A stretch of DNA of 64,000 nucleotides from Lactobacillus sp. ESL0677 (GTDB taxonomy: Bacteria; Bacillota; Bacilli; Lactobacillales; Lactobacillaceae): positions 558,001-622,000 of the forward strand of contig NZ_CP113946.1 in NCBI RefSeq assembly GCF_029392875.1, given 5' to 3'. Made by a program: the position numbers and the translations under genes. The notes under the pieces are model-generated. The model was not told the DNA's origin. It saw nothing but the letters and a program-made list of their open reading frames with translations, and did no database searches. Shown one piece after another: positions 48,153-54,770 of this stretch. Within the stretch, counting starts at the first letter, position 1, and every line of letters begins with the position of its first letter.

Positions 48153-48240
48153 GTAAATAAAAAGAAGCCCTGTTAGCGTAGGACTTCTTTGAACAAGCAA
48201 CTCCGCTTTTAAGAGCGGTGGCTAGTTATAGTTTTTTAGA
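48153..48240 (+). ncRNA. Candidate antisense RNA (type I antitoxin-like)
   Basis: Predicted start a few bases after the -10. The transcript would contain two stem-loops (48163-48192 and about 48199-48228, CCGCTTTTAAGAGCGG) and end at the T tract 48231-48236. It is complementary to the 3' end of the minus-strand small-protein mRNA. The layout matches txpA/RatA-type loci; expression is not shown. Confidence 0.5.
48163..48192 (-). terminator. Terminator of the minus-strand small gene
   Basis: GAAGTCCT / AGGGCTTC stem on the minus strand followed by TTTTTATTT; the plus strand also carries a partial T tract. Confidence 0.72.
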
Positions 48241-48433
48241 CTATCCCATAACCTTTGAAGTTATAAGTGGGACGGTTTTTCACTTTAAAATTTTTTAAAG
48301 CAAGCTTTAGTTCATCAAGTGCTTTGATTAACTCGGTGGCATTATCAGTTAACTTGATTAAGCTACTGATAATTTCAGCCAATGTCCAAATAATCATTGC
48401 GAGTGATAGACTAAAAGCAATAACAATATCCAA
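48236..48433 (-). CDS. Small membrane peptide, candidate type I toxin, about 65 aa
   Basis: One hydrophobic helix (DIVIAFSLSLAMIIWTLAEII) followed by a charged amphipathic tail (ELIKALDELKLALKN) and a basic C-terminus. The listed start is TTG (complement of 48433). The best-spaced codon after AGAAAGGA (48451-48458) is GTA at 48440-48442, three codons upstream, which is not a usual start, so the gene may be poorly translated or decayed. A VST-beginning single-helix peptide resembles holin-like toxins of Firmicutes (weak, by eye). An overlapping antisense promoter supports a toxin-antitoxin locus. Confidence 0.5.
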   Translation of the reverse strand: MDIVIAFSLSLAMIIWTLAEIISSLIKLTDNATELIKALDELKLALKNFKVKNRPTYNFKGYGIV

Positions 48434-48554
48434 GGTGGATACCCGACTAATCCTTTCTGTAGGATTCTGTAGTTTATAGTTGTTACACCATAAGCACCAC
48501 TTCCTTAGGTTAGAAATTAGTCACCGCAATCTAGCTTATACTCATGCTTATTTA

Positions 48555-48563
48555 ATTATAGCA
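48555..48563 (-). promoter_or_regulatory. Extended -10 promoter for the small membrane peptide gene
   Basis: On the minus strand TGCTATAAT (complement of 48563-48555). The mRNA leader would be over 100 bases and contains an AAGGAAG-led two-codon reading frame, ATG GTG TAA, at about 48485-48493. Confidence 0.5.
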
Positions 48564-48799
48564 AAATAACATTAAAATTGGACAGATAATTTTATAATGA
48601 GCTGACTCATTCTCTTACCAAGCAGCGTTATACTATTAATTTTGCAAGAACTAAGTGATACTTGGTTCCTGTTTTGTTGCCTAATTTTTGAAATAAATAT
48701 TGAACAAAGATTATATGAGGTGAATACTAAAATATTTATGTATATCTATACCAAATACTTTATAATATTAATATAGGATATAAAAGTGGGGGGGTAAAC
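48564..48799. other. AT-rich spacer between toxin-like locus and membrane protein gene
   Basis: No supported gene. A TATAAT at 48761-48766 could be the -10 of the following gene, which is preceded by an unusually G-rich ribosome binding site (seven G at 48788-48794). Confidence 0.4.
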
Positions 48800-48970
48800 A
48801 TGATATTAAACAGTAGATTTTTATATGACTCAAACTGGAAAAGGAAAGAACTAAAAATATAAAAAGAAAGGCGTAAGCAATTAAAAAGAAGAAAGAAAGT
48901 AGTTATTAAAAAGATAAGCAACAATAAACTTGAAAATGAAGTTAATGAATTAGAAAGAAAGGCTAAATCA
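48800..48970 (+). pseudogene. Interrupted 5' part of the membrane protein gene (in-frame TAA at 48860-48862)
   Basis: ATG 48800 follows a run of seven G by five bases, the best initiation site here. Its frame meets TAA at codon 21 and then continues open into the annotated downstream gene. The segment after the stop (QLKRRKKVVIKKISNNKLE) resembles a later stretch of the same protein (LRKRENLANRKITNNNLE), which argues that it was coding before the stop arose. Confidence 0.6.
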
Positions 48971-50017
48971 ATGACGGAAGATACCGAAGATAGTGAAACT
49001 AAATCTACCCCTAGATCATGTACTGGGAAATTGAAAGATACATCTCATAGTGATGACAATTCAGTTTCAACTAATGAAAAAACTAAAACTAAAAATAAAA
49101 ATAATGATGATGATAATGATAACTCTCCTGAAGAAGATAATCACAAGAAACCGAAGTTACCATGCTATAAGCATAAATGCGTAGAAGTAACACTTTATAT
49201 AATATACATAGTCACCGGTATTATATGTATATGTACTGATCACTTTAAACGATTTGGGTTATTTATAAGAAGATTATGGTATTTTTTTTCAAGTACTAAT
49301 ATTGGCTTTTGTACTATTTTACTAGTAATTTTTATTCTTACTGTTTGGTGTTATCATAAAGATTGGTTTAAAAAGAAGGTAAGCACTAATAGTCAAAATA
49401 AAGAGAGTGAACAATTACGATATCAACAATTACGTAAAAGAGAAAATCTAGCTAATAGAAAGATAACTAATAATAATCTTGAAATTAAGGTTAATAAATT
49501 AGAGAAAATAGCTAAATATGACAATCTTAAAGCTATGGCTACAACGAAGAAAACTAAATCTAAGAATTTAAAAGTAGAGAACAATGATAAAGCTGATGAA
49601 TATTATAGAAATTGGTGCGATGTATGGCTTTCACGTACTGAAGGAATTTCGGTACTTATTGCCATATTTTCGCTCACTGTGCCGTCCAAAAATAATTGGG
49701 GACAATTATTAACATTAGCAATTTTAAGTGGAATATCTATAGGTTCAATCTGGTTCTTTTCAAGACAAGAGCACATAAAAGAAGTAATTGCATATGACAA
49801 GAATGCAAAAATTAAATTTATTAATATATTTTTAATTACTTTATTGATAATTGACTTGGTGTGTTTTTTATATTTAAGTTTTGGTCTTGGAAATACAGGT
49901 GTAATAGCAGCAGGTGTATTTATAACTGCTGTAATAACATTTTATAGTCTAAAAAAGCATAGCGAGACAGTGAGAAAAAATATAAATAACCACATAGAAA
50001 ATAAAGATAATAAGTAA
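48971..50017 (+). CDS. Multi-pass membrane protein of unknown function, 348 aa, possibly N-terminally truncated
   Basis: The first 65 residues are low-complexity and charged (Asp/Asn/Lys/Thr). About six hydrophobic helices come in pairs (near 73-90, 105-128, 225-262, 275-330), with a basic, coiled-coil-like cytoplasmic region between (140-210). No known motif. Base composition is more AT-rich than the housekeeping genes, suggesting acquisition. ATG 48971 has only a weak AAAGG eight bases before it, so translation probably began at 48800 originally. It may be a remnant or may rely on reinitiation. Confidence 0.6.
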   Translation: MTEDTEDSETKSTPRSCTGKLKDTSHSDDNSVSTNEKTKTKNKNNDDDNDNSPEEDNHKKPKLPCYKHKCVEVTLYIIYIVTGIICICTDHFKRFGLFIRRLWYFFSSTNIGFCTILLVIFILTVWCYHKDWFKKKVSTNSQNKESEQLRYQQLRKRENLANRKITNNNLEIKVNKLEKIAKYDNLKAMATTKKTKSKNLKVENNDKADEYYRNWCDVWLSRTEGISVLIAIFSLTVPSKNNWGQLLTLAILSGISIGSIWFFSRQEHIKEVIAYDKNAKIKFINIFLITLLIIDLVCFLYLSFGLGNTGVIAAGVFITAVITFYSLKKHSETVRKNINNHIENKDNK

Positions 50018-50045
50018 TTGATATAAATACTGTAATTTTTAAAAT

Positions 50046-50075
50046 ACATCACTTTTAAAATTTTAAAAGTGATGT
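50046..50075. repeat. Perfect 30-bp palindrome
   Basis: ACATCACTTTTAAAA joined directly to its reverse complement, without spacer. Immediately followed by a terminator hairpin. Confidence 0.75.
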
Positions 50076-50113
50076 TCAAAAACGTCTCAACTATAGATAG
50101 TCGAGACGTTTTT
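50076..50113. terminator. Terminator after membrane protein gene
   Basis: AAAAACGTCTC / GAGACGTTTTT stem, A and T tracts on both sides; the loop also contains a small dyad (ACTATAGATAGT). Confidence 0.85.
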
Positions 50114-50202
50114 ATGTGTTTGCTCTCTTTCAACCCTAATTATCTATCGTATATTTATGCAAAAAATATTAAATAGCCATTTAAATACGCTGATATGTAT
50201 AT

Positions 50203-50339
50203 TATACTGGACAGGTAAGGCAAAACCAATCATTAAATAGCTAAGAAATTAACTATTTAGTCAAACAAATGAAGTCAAAGCCGTTGGACATATCAGCTTC
50301 AGCTAAACTTAAGATTTAGGTTTAGTAGCTGCCTTTTTT
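50203..50339 (+). ncRNA. Candidate small RNA with own promoter and terminator
   Basis: A -10 TATACT at 50203-50208 (weak -35 TTTAAA) precedes about 125 bases without a convincing reading frame. These hold an AAATAG/CTATTT stem and end in a CAGCTAAAC / GTTTAGTAGCTG hairpin followed by CCTTTTTT (50300-50339). The only reading frame inside is 16 codons without a ribosome binding site. Confidence 0.42.
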
Positions 50340-50355
50340 GACAATTTAATAAGAT

Positions 50356-50368
50356 GGGGTAGCACCCC
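50356..50368. repeat. Small G/C hairpin
   Basis: GGGGT-AGC-ACCCC, a perfect 5-bp stem in an AT-rich setting, with no T tract. Confidence 0.45.
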
Positions 50369-50426
50369 TTAGAGTGATAATCGTTAAATTACATTTATTA
50401 TTTTAGCATACTCATGGTACCAAAAT

Positions 50427-50480
50427 AATAGGTGTAAACTTGTGCCGATAAACAATTATCAGTAGAAGTTTGCACCTATT
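50427..50480. repeat. 54-nt two-tier hairpin
   Basis: Outer arms AATAGGTGTAAACTT and AAGTTTGCACCTATT (15 pairs with one G-T) enclose a 5x5 internal loop. Inner arms GATAA/TTATC carry an ACAA tetraloop. Weaker inverted repeats TTACATTTA / TAAATGTAA flank it (about 50391 and 50484). It could be an RNA structure or a remnant of a mobile element. Confidence 0.6.
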
Positions 50481-50493
50481 AATTAAATGTAAT

Positions 50494-50541
50494 AAAAAAT
50501 AGTTGAGCTAACACTACTAAAACTGTTAGTTCAACTATTTT
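50494..50541 (-). terminator. Terminator of the 41-residue peptide gene
   Basis: 17-bp stem AAATAGTTGAACTAACA / TGTTAGCTCAACTATTT on the minus strand with one mismatch, followed by TTTTATT. Confidence 0.85.
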
Positions 50542-50556
50542 CTTGAGAAAGAGTAA

Positions 50557-50682
50557 CTATTGGCAAGCCGCCATTACCAAATTAGGATTCGCAAAATTCA
50601 TAATTGGTACTGAGCCACTTAAAAGAACTAACGAGGTTAAAGCTGTACCAACTTTAGCCAAAGTTTTCTTTACCGTATGCAT
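50557..50682 (-). CDS. Small signal-peptide-like protein, 41 aa
   Basis: Starts at ATG (complement of 50682), nine bases after AAGGAAGG. The peptide has a basic N-terminus (MHTVKKTLAKVG), a hydrophobic core (TALTSLVLLSGSVPIM) and ends NFANPNLVMAACQ. It thus looks like a signal sequence with a very short mature part, or a lipobox-like end (MAAC). It has its own strong terminator and is divergent from the secreted-protein gene at 50854. No family recognised. A secreted pheromone, small exported peptide or leader are options; none is proven. Confidence 0.62.
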   Translation of the reverse strand: MHTVKKTLAKVGTALTSLVLLSGSVPIMNFANPNLVMAACQ

Positions 50683-50779
50683 AGTTACCCGCCTTCCTTT
50701 TCTCTAATATGGTCAATAATAACACAATTATGAACGGATTACACAATGAGTTTTTAATAATTTTTCGCACTGACATATT

Positions 50780-50810
50780 AATGAATACAAGCTTGTACTA
50801 ATAATTCATT
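50780..50810. promoter_or_regulatory. Nested dyad between the 41-aa peptide gene and the secreted protein gene
   Basis: Perfect palindrome TACAAGCTTGTA (50786-50797) enclosed by AATGAAT (50780-50786) and ATTCATT (50804-50810). It lies in the divergent promoter region, a natural place for a shared operator. Confidence 0.45.
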
Positions 50811-50853
50811 TATTAGCAGAATTTTATATTTATTAGAAAGAAGTTTATCAACT

Positions 50854-51924
50854 ATGAAAATTAAAAATAAAATTACCACTTTGGCACTATTGAGTGTCTT
50901 AACACTAGGTACGACAAGTGCTATTGCGCCTGTACAATCAATAAAGGCTGATTCAATCCATGCTACTGATTCACGCTGGCTAGTTACACAAAACAATTGT
51001 GTAAATAATGTAGAAGCCAATTATGGCAAAGTAACCGCCCATCAATGGGACTTATTAAAAGATAAGCGTTCAGATTACAAAAAAAGTAAAAGTGCTGATT
51101 TTGATGGCATGAATCCTAAATGGGCTACTAGTAAAGATTTAGCCAAATATGCTAAAACTGCTAATGAACCAGGCTGGCATTTCTTTAACCATCACCGTTA
51201 TGCTCGCTGGTGGGGCTTGGGCGCCTTTGGCGTTAATGTAAAAATCAATGTCAATGCTGCCAACGGGTATCATGAATATAATCATGATACCCGTTATTTT
51301 TGTTCCACTTATGATCAATGGTATGACTTCTCGCCATCAGGTTTAGGTGCGCCCCAAGATATGGGCCGCACCCCTGCATTTAGGTATGGTGGATTAATGA
51401 TTCGTGGAGCTGGCCAGTTTAATGGTACGCCTTATGTTTTAGTAACTCAAAACCAAATTGAAGATAAATATGATACGTCCGCATTTAGTGCCGTACCGCT
51501 GCAAGATATTACGGTACCTTATGGTATGAAAATGACTGGTAACATTACGGGTTATTTACTTGATGGCTTTGATGAAGAAACTGGTGGTGCTATTAATAAC
51601 TTACATAAAACTACTATCAAAAATAACTTGTTTTATGAAAGCGCTACAGTTTCCAAAAATGAGCGTAAACATAGTAAGGAACTATTAGTAGCCTTAGATA
51701 CGCCTTATAAATTAGATGATGGTAAAAACTATTATTTAGCTTATGAAGATGTTGTCAATGGTAGCAGTTCTTATGGCTTATTAATTCCAGAAGATCAATT
51801 ATCTAAACTAGTACCTCACAAAGTTTATTATCAACACGTTGGCTCATTTACAAAGACTAAAGGAACTAATAGCTACAATACGTTTAAGCCCAAGCATAAA
51901 TATATCAGTGGCTGGGATAACTAA
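50854..51924 (+). CDS. Secreted protein of unknown function, 356 aa
   Basis: Signal peptide (KIKNKITTLALLSVLTLGTTSAIAPVQSIKA, cleavage near residue 31-32). The mature part is rich in Trp, Tyr, His and Asn, with two cysteines (QNNCVNN and RYFCST) that could pair. A distinctive central stretch is GWHFFNHHRYARWWGLGAFGV. The C-terminal third contains a basic GSFTKTKGTNSYNTFKPKHKYISGWDN end. No anchor motif or known catalytic signature seen. GAAAGAAG precedes the ATG. Divergent from the 41-residue peptide gene. Confidence 0.7.
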   Translation: MKIKNKITTLALLSVLTLGTTSAIAPVQSIKADSIHATDSRWLVTQNNCVNNVEANYGKVTAHQWDLLKDKRSDYKKSKSADFDGMNPKWATSKDLAKYAKTANEPGWHFFNHHRYARWWGLGAFGVNVKINVNAANGYHEYNHDTRYFCSTYDQWYDFSPSGLGAPQDMGRTPAFRYGGLMIRGAGQFNGTPYVLVTQNQIEDKYDTSAFSAVPLQDITVPYGMKMTGNITGYLLDGFDEETGGAINNLHKTTIKNNLFYESATVSKNERKHSKELLVALDTPYKLDDGKNYYLAYEDVVNGSSSYGLLIPEDQLSKLVPHKVYYQHVGSFTKTKGTNSYNTFKPKHKYISGWDN

Positions 51925-51927
51925 ACA

Positions 51928-51956
51928 ACAAAAAAAGCCACTCATTTTGAGTGGCT
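51928..51956 (-). terminator. Hairpin with T tract on the minus strand
   Basis: AGCCACTCA-TTT-TGAGTGGCT, perfect 9-bp stem. The T tract lies on the minus strand only, so it best ends leftward transcription, although the only annotated gene ending here runs rightward. Confidence 0.6.
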
Positions 51957-52130
51957 AATGATTAAATATAAATTGGACTATGAAAAATAAACTACTAACT
52001 TCTTACATTTTAATAATCTGGTCAAACTGGGTTAACCAATTTATTATTTGCGTCATCGGCTAATGAACGAATATTTTGGTTGTGATTATTGATGGATTGG
52101 GGTCGTAGTAGCCTAATCCATCCCCATAAT
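51957..52130. other. Intergenic stretch with small hairpin and tiny reading frames
   Basis: No supported gene. Contains a GATGGATT / AATCCATC stem (52091-52098, 52115-52122), a 27-codon plus frame at about 51980, and a 17-codon minus frame (MTQIINWLTQFDQIIKM) without a good ribosome binding site. Confidence 0.35.
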
Positions 52131-52133
52131 AAA

Positions 52134-52190
52134 AATAGCAGCAGCGTTGCGGCTCACGTTTAGTGAAAGCCGCAGAACGCTGCTGCTATT
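52134..52190. terminator. Large bidirectional hairpin terminator
   Basis: Perfect 15-bp outer arms AATAGCAGCAGCGTT / AACGCTGCTGCTATT plus inner CGGCT / AGCCG. T-rich on the minus side, ending the thioredoxin-like gene; T-rich also on the plus side. Confidence 0.82.
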
Positions 52191-52232
52191 TATTTTAAAT
52201 AATTATCTTGTTATTTAGCGACCAGTATCTTC

Positions 52233-52736
52233 TTACTCAACTAACTTCAACTTATTCTTAGCCGTTTTCTCAAGTATGAATAAACTAGGAGTACTATATA
52301 CTTTTGGTAGCATCAAATCTTTAGCAACTTTATTAATATTAATATTTTTATTTGCAGCTACAACATAGACTAAATGATGCTGCTTAACGTCTGCCTTAAT
52401 GCGATCACGAAGTTCAAATCTGGATTCATAACAGCGCGAACAGGTATCACGATAAACAATTACATTAATCTTCGTTTTAGGTTTTGCCTGTAAACAAGCA
52501 GTAATAAACTTAGGATCAACTTTATCATTATAAAAGGCTACTCGTGGACCATAATTTACACTCTTAAGAACTTTAGTTACACCATTTTTAGGTAAAGTCG
52601 TGTTAACAGTAGGTGGTTTGGGCCCACTTTCATGTGTTACAATCGCGCTTACGCTAACAATCCCAATTATTAATACTAGAATTGCCGCAATAACATAGCC
52701 TTTATGCTTGAGTAATTGTTTACCAGTTTTTTTCAT
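52233..52736 (-). CDS. Membrane-anchored thioredoxin-like protein, 167 aa
   Basis: An N-terminal basic segment and one transmembrane helix (about 14-33) anchor an extracytoplasmic domain with thioredoxin-like order. The CxxC pair is in VIVYRDTCSRCYESR (near residue 98-101), followed by a helix, strand VYVVAANKN and PKVYSTPSLFIL, whose cis-Pro-like TP fits the fold. Related proteins occur as disulfide-handling or bacteriocin-transport accessory factors. It is divergent from an unknown membrane protein gene. Redox activity is inferred from the motif. Confidence 0.72.
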   Translation of the reverse strand: MKKTGKQLLKHKGYVIAAILVLIIGIVSVSAIVTHESGPKPPTVNTTLPKNGVTKVLKSVNYGPRVAFYNDKVDPKFITACLQAKPKTKINVIVYRDTCSRCYESRFELRDRIKADVKQHHLVYVVAANKNININKVAKDLMLPKVYSTPSLFILEKTAKNKLKLVE

Positions 52737-52845
52737 TATCCTGACCTTTCATTATTTTTTTATCAGTAATATACTATATTGTACCAATTAATAAATCTGT
52801 TATACAGCATTTATTAAAGTTTTATTTTGAAGAGAGTTAATTTAG

Positions 52846-53454
52846 ATGAAACAATATTTTAGTAATTTTGCTATTCACTTACGCTGGGGTAATCAGGCAC
52901 TACTTATTTTGGGTATTTTAGTAATATTATTCGTGATTGCCATTATTGGTTTAGTTTATTTTATGCGTAAAAGTAAGTATCTTGGTGCTGTCATAGCATT
53001 TACTATTAGCATTGTGCTGATTATCAGTAGCCTAATTATTATTCCCAGGACAGCAGTTACACCTAATATGGCACAGAATATCTTAGATGATGAAAAGACT
53101 GTTAGACAAGACGCCGTGCGCATTGGGAAGAATACCAAGGATGACATTCGTAGACGGCCTAATATTAATACCTTACCCGAGAATTTCAAAACTTCTAATT
53201 TACACGTTACCAAAGAAGATGTCATGTACAATCGTTATCGTAGTAAGATTGCAATGTCACGGTCTTATAACTTAATGCACGTAGTTGTGGAAGCCTATCT
53301 TCGCCCAAGCATATACGATTCTTATGCTGGTAAACCGATTAAAGATAAGAAATTCGAAAAAGATATGCATAATTATTTCCAGATGATTAACACTTATAAT
53401 CTCTACGCGCCAGTAGAACACAAAAAGCAAATTTATGCTGACGGTTTAGATTAA
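52846..53454 (+). CDS. Membrane protein of unknown function, 202 aa
   Basis: Two N-terminal hydrophobic helices (about 18-39 and 45-67) are followed by a 135-residue extracytoplasmic domain, basic and Asn/Tyr-rich, without recognised motif (PNINTLPENFKTSNLHVTKE, MHNYFQMINTYNLYAPVE). Divergent from the thioredoxin-like gene, with only about 110 bases between; a weak GAGAG lies before the ATG. The lack of cysteines in the outer domain means it is probably not a substrate of its neighbour. Confidence 0.65.
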   Translation: MKQYFSNFAIHLRWGNQALLILGILVILFVIAIIGLVYFMRKSKYLGAVIAFTISIVLIISSLIIIPRTAVTPNMAQNILDDEKTVRQDAVRIGKNTKDDIRRRPNINTLPENFKTSNLHVTKEDVMYNRYRSKIAMSRSYNLMHVVVEAYLRPSIYDSYAGKPIKDKKFEKDMHNYFQMINTYNLYAPVEHKKQIYADGLD

Positions 53455-53463
53455 AGTCAAAAC

Positions 53464-53525
53464 AAAAAAAGCGGCAGTAACCGCGGTCTCAAAAAAAGTG
53501 AACCACGGTGCTGCCGCTCTTTTTT
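53464..53525. terminator. Bidirectional terminator between convergent genes
   Basis: AAAAAAGCGGCAG / CTGCCGCTCTTTTTT outer stem with inner CCGCGGT / ACCACGG. Confidence 0.85.
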
Positions 53526-53536
53526 ATAGTTTAAGG

Positions 53537-54094
53537 CTATAAATTAAGCAATTGCTTCTTTTTAGCATCAAATTCAGCTTGGGTAATAATGCCATCATCT
53601 AATAAACCCTTTAATTCACGAAGTTTACTTAAAGAGTCATTTTCGGTAGGTGCGGCAGTTACTGGACTTTGACCACGATTTTTATATGCAGCCACAGCAT
53701 TCTTAATCGCTTTCGCCATCGTTGAAACCGTATCTGCTCTAACTTTCTTTACTAGTAAGTGTTGATTACCACTAGCTATGCTAATGTCACCTTCAAAGAT
53801 TCTTTTCTTGAAAGAAACCCCAGTGATTGAATCTAATCCAACTTCCGATTGGTTAGATCCAAAAAGGAAGCGTTTACTAAGAAAGATTACACGTTTATTA
53901 GTACATACTATTAATTCAACGGTACCATCACCCAAATCATCGCTATCTAGGCTACCACTTGTTGCATATTTAATGACTTCATCGTCATCCATTATTTTGG
54001 ACAGCAATTTTACTTCACTTTTGGCACTAAACGAAAATACAAGTTTAGGTACACCTGCATTTTTTAATTGTTGTTCAACTGTTTCCAAATCCAT
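53537..54094 (-). CDS. PH-domain and SHOCT-domain protein, 185 aa
   Basis: A bacterial pleckstrin-like domain (about 30-130; ATSGSLDSDDLGDGTVELIVCTNKRVIFL, SEVGLDSITGVSF) is joined by an Ala/Pro linker to a C-terminal SHOCT motif (SKLRELKGLLDDGIITQAEFDAKKKQLL, last 30 residues). Such proteins are common in Gram-positive accessory DNA and phages; function is unknown, with SHOCT thought to mediate oligomerisation. Soluble, monocistronic. Confidence 0.82.
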   Translation of the reverse strand: MDLETVEQQLKNAGVPKLVFSFSAKSEVKLLSKIMDDDEVIKYATSGSLDSDDLGDGTVELIVCTNKRVIFLSKRFLFGSNQSEVGLDSITGVSFKKRIFEGDISIASGNQHLLVKKVRADTVSTMAKAIKNAVAAYKNRGQSPVTAAPTENDSLSKLRELKGLLDDGIITQAEFDAKKKQLLNL

Positions 54095-54231
54095 TCTAAT
54101 ATATTCTCCTAAGTTTAAACTTGATATTTACTGGTAATATACTTCTCAACAAGTATAGATTTAGCAACATTAGAATGTCAATGTGCTTTTCTGCTTCAAT
54201 ATAGCCTGAGTAATTTTAAGTTGATTAATTT

Positions 54232-54675
54232 TTACTTTTTCTTTTGACAAGCAGGGCATAATCCAAAGATTTCCAAATGGCTGGCTGAGCTCACAAAACC
54301 AGTTTGATTTTCAGCCTCAAGTCGCATTTGGTCTTCAATTGCGCGAAAATTGGGATAAAAAACATCAGCAATTTTACCGCAATTAGTACAGATAATATGA
54401 AAGTGTGGCTTAACAAAGTAGTCGTAGTGCGATGAGTTATCACCGTTCTTGATTTCAATTACAATGCCGGCTTCTACTAATTTCTTTAAAGTATTGTATA
54501 TCGTTGCCCGATAAGTTGGAATTATATCACTACTGACTGCTTGATAAATCATTGCCGCTGTTGGGTGATTATGGTGCGACATCAAATATGTTAAAATTTT
54601 CAATCGCGGATGTGTGACTTTTAAGTGGTGCTGACGCAGCAATTGTTCTGCCTTACTAGCTTGCTTTGTGGTCAA
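54232..54675 (-). CDS. perR: Fur-family peroxide-responsive regulator, PerR type, 147 aa
   Basis: Winged-helix DNA-binding domain (TYRATIYNTLKKLVEAG) and a dimerisation domain with structural zinc site CTNC...CPAC. The metal-sensing ligands of Bacillus PerR align by eye: His in HNHPTAAMIY, Asp-x5-His-x-His in YDYFVKPHFH and Asp in GKIADVFYP. Asp at the two key positions favours PerR over Fur or Zur. It probably represses oxidative-stress and metal genes located elsewhere. Confidence 0.85.
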   Translation of the reverse strand: MTTKQASKAEQLLRQHHLKVTHPRLKILTYLMSHHNHPTAAMIYQAVSSDIIPTYRATIYNTLKKLVEAGIVIEIKNGDNSSHYDYFVKPHFHIICTNCGKIADVFYPNFRAIEDQMRLEAENQTGFVSSASHLEIFGLCPACQKKK

Positions 54676-54725
54676 AGATAATCATCTCCCTCATCTTTTT
54701 GTCTTTAGTGTATCATTTTTTGCTA

Positions 54726-54751
54726 ATAAAAAGCCGCCCAAAAAGGGCGGC
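54726..54751 (-). terminator. Terminator of the amino-acid permease gene
   Basis: GCCGCCC / GGGCGGC stem; on the minus strand followed by TTTTTATT. Confidence 0.88.
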
Positions 54752-54770
54752 GAGATAATTTTACCATAGG

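Noticed and set aside
48267..48479. Plus-strand frame of 70 codons
   Set aside because: It mirrors the minus-strand small peptide gene; no ribosome binding site.
50268..50318. 16-codon plus frame inside the candidate small RNA
   Set aside because: No ribosome binding site; it overlaps the terminator stem, so RNA structure explains it better.
51980..52063. 27-codon hydrophobic plus frame (MKNKLLTSYILIIW...)
   Set aside because: Only a GGA word precedes it and no promoter or terminator supports it; too little to call a gene.
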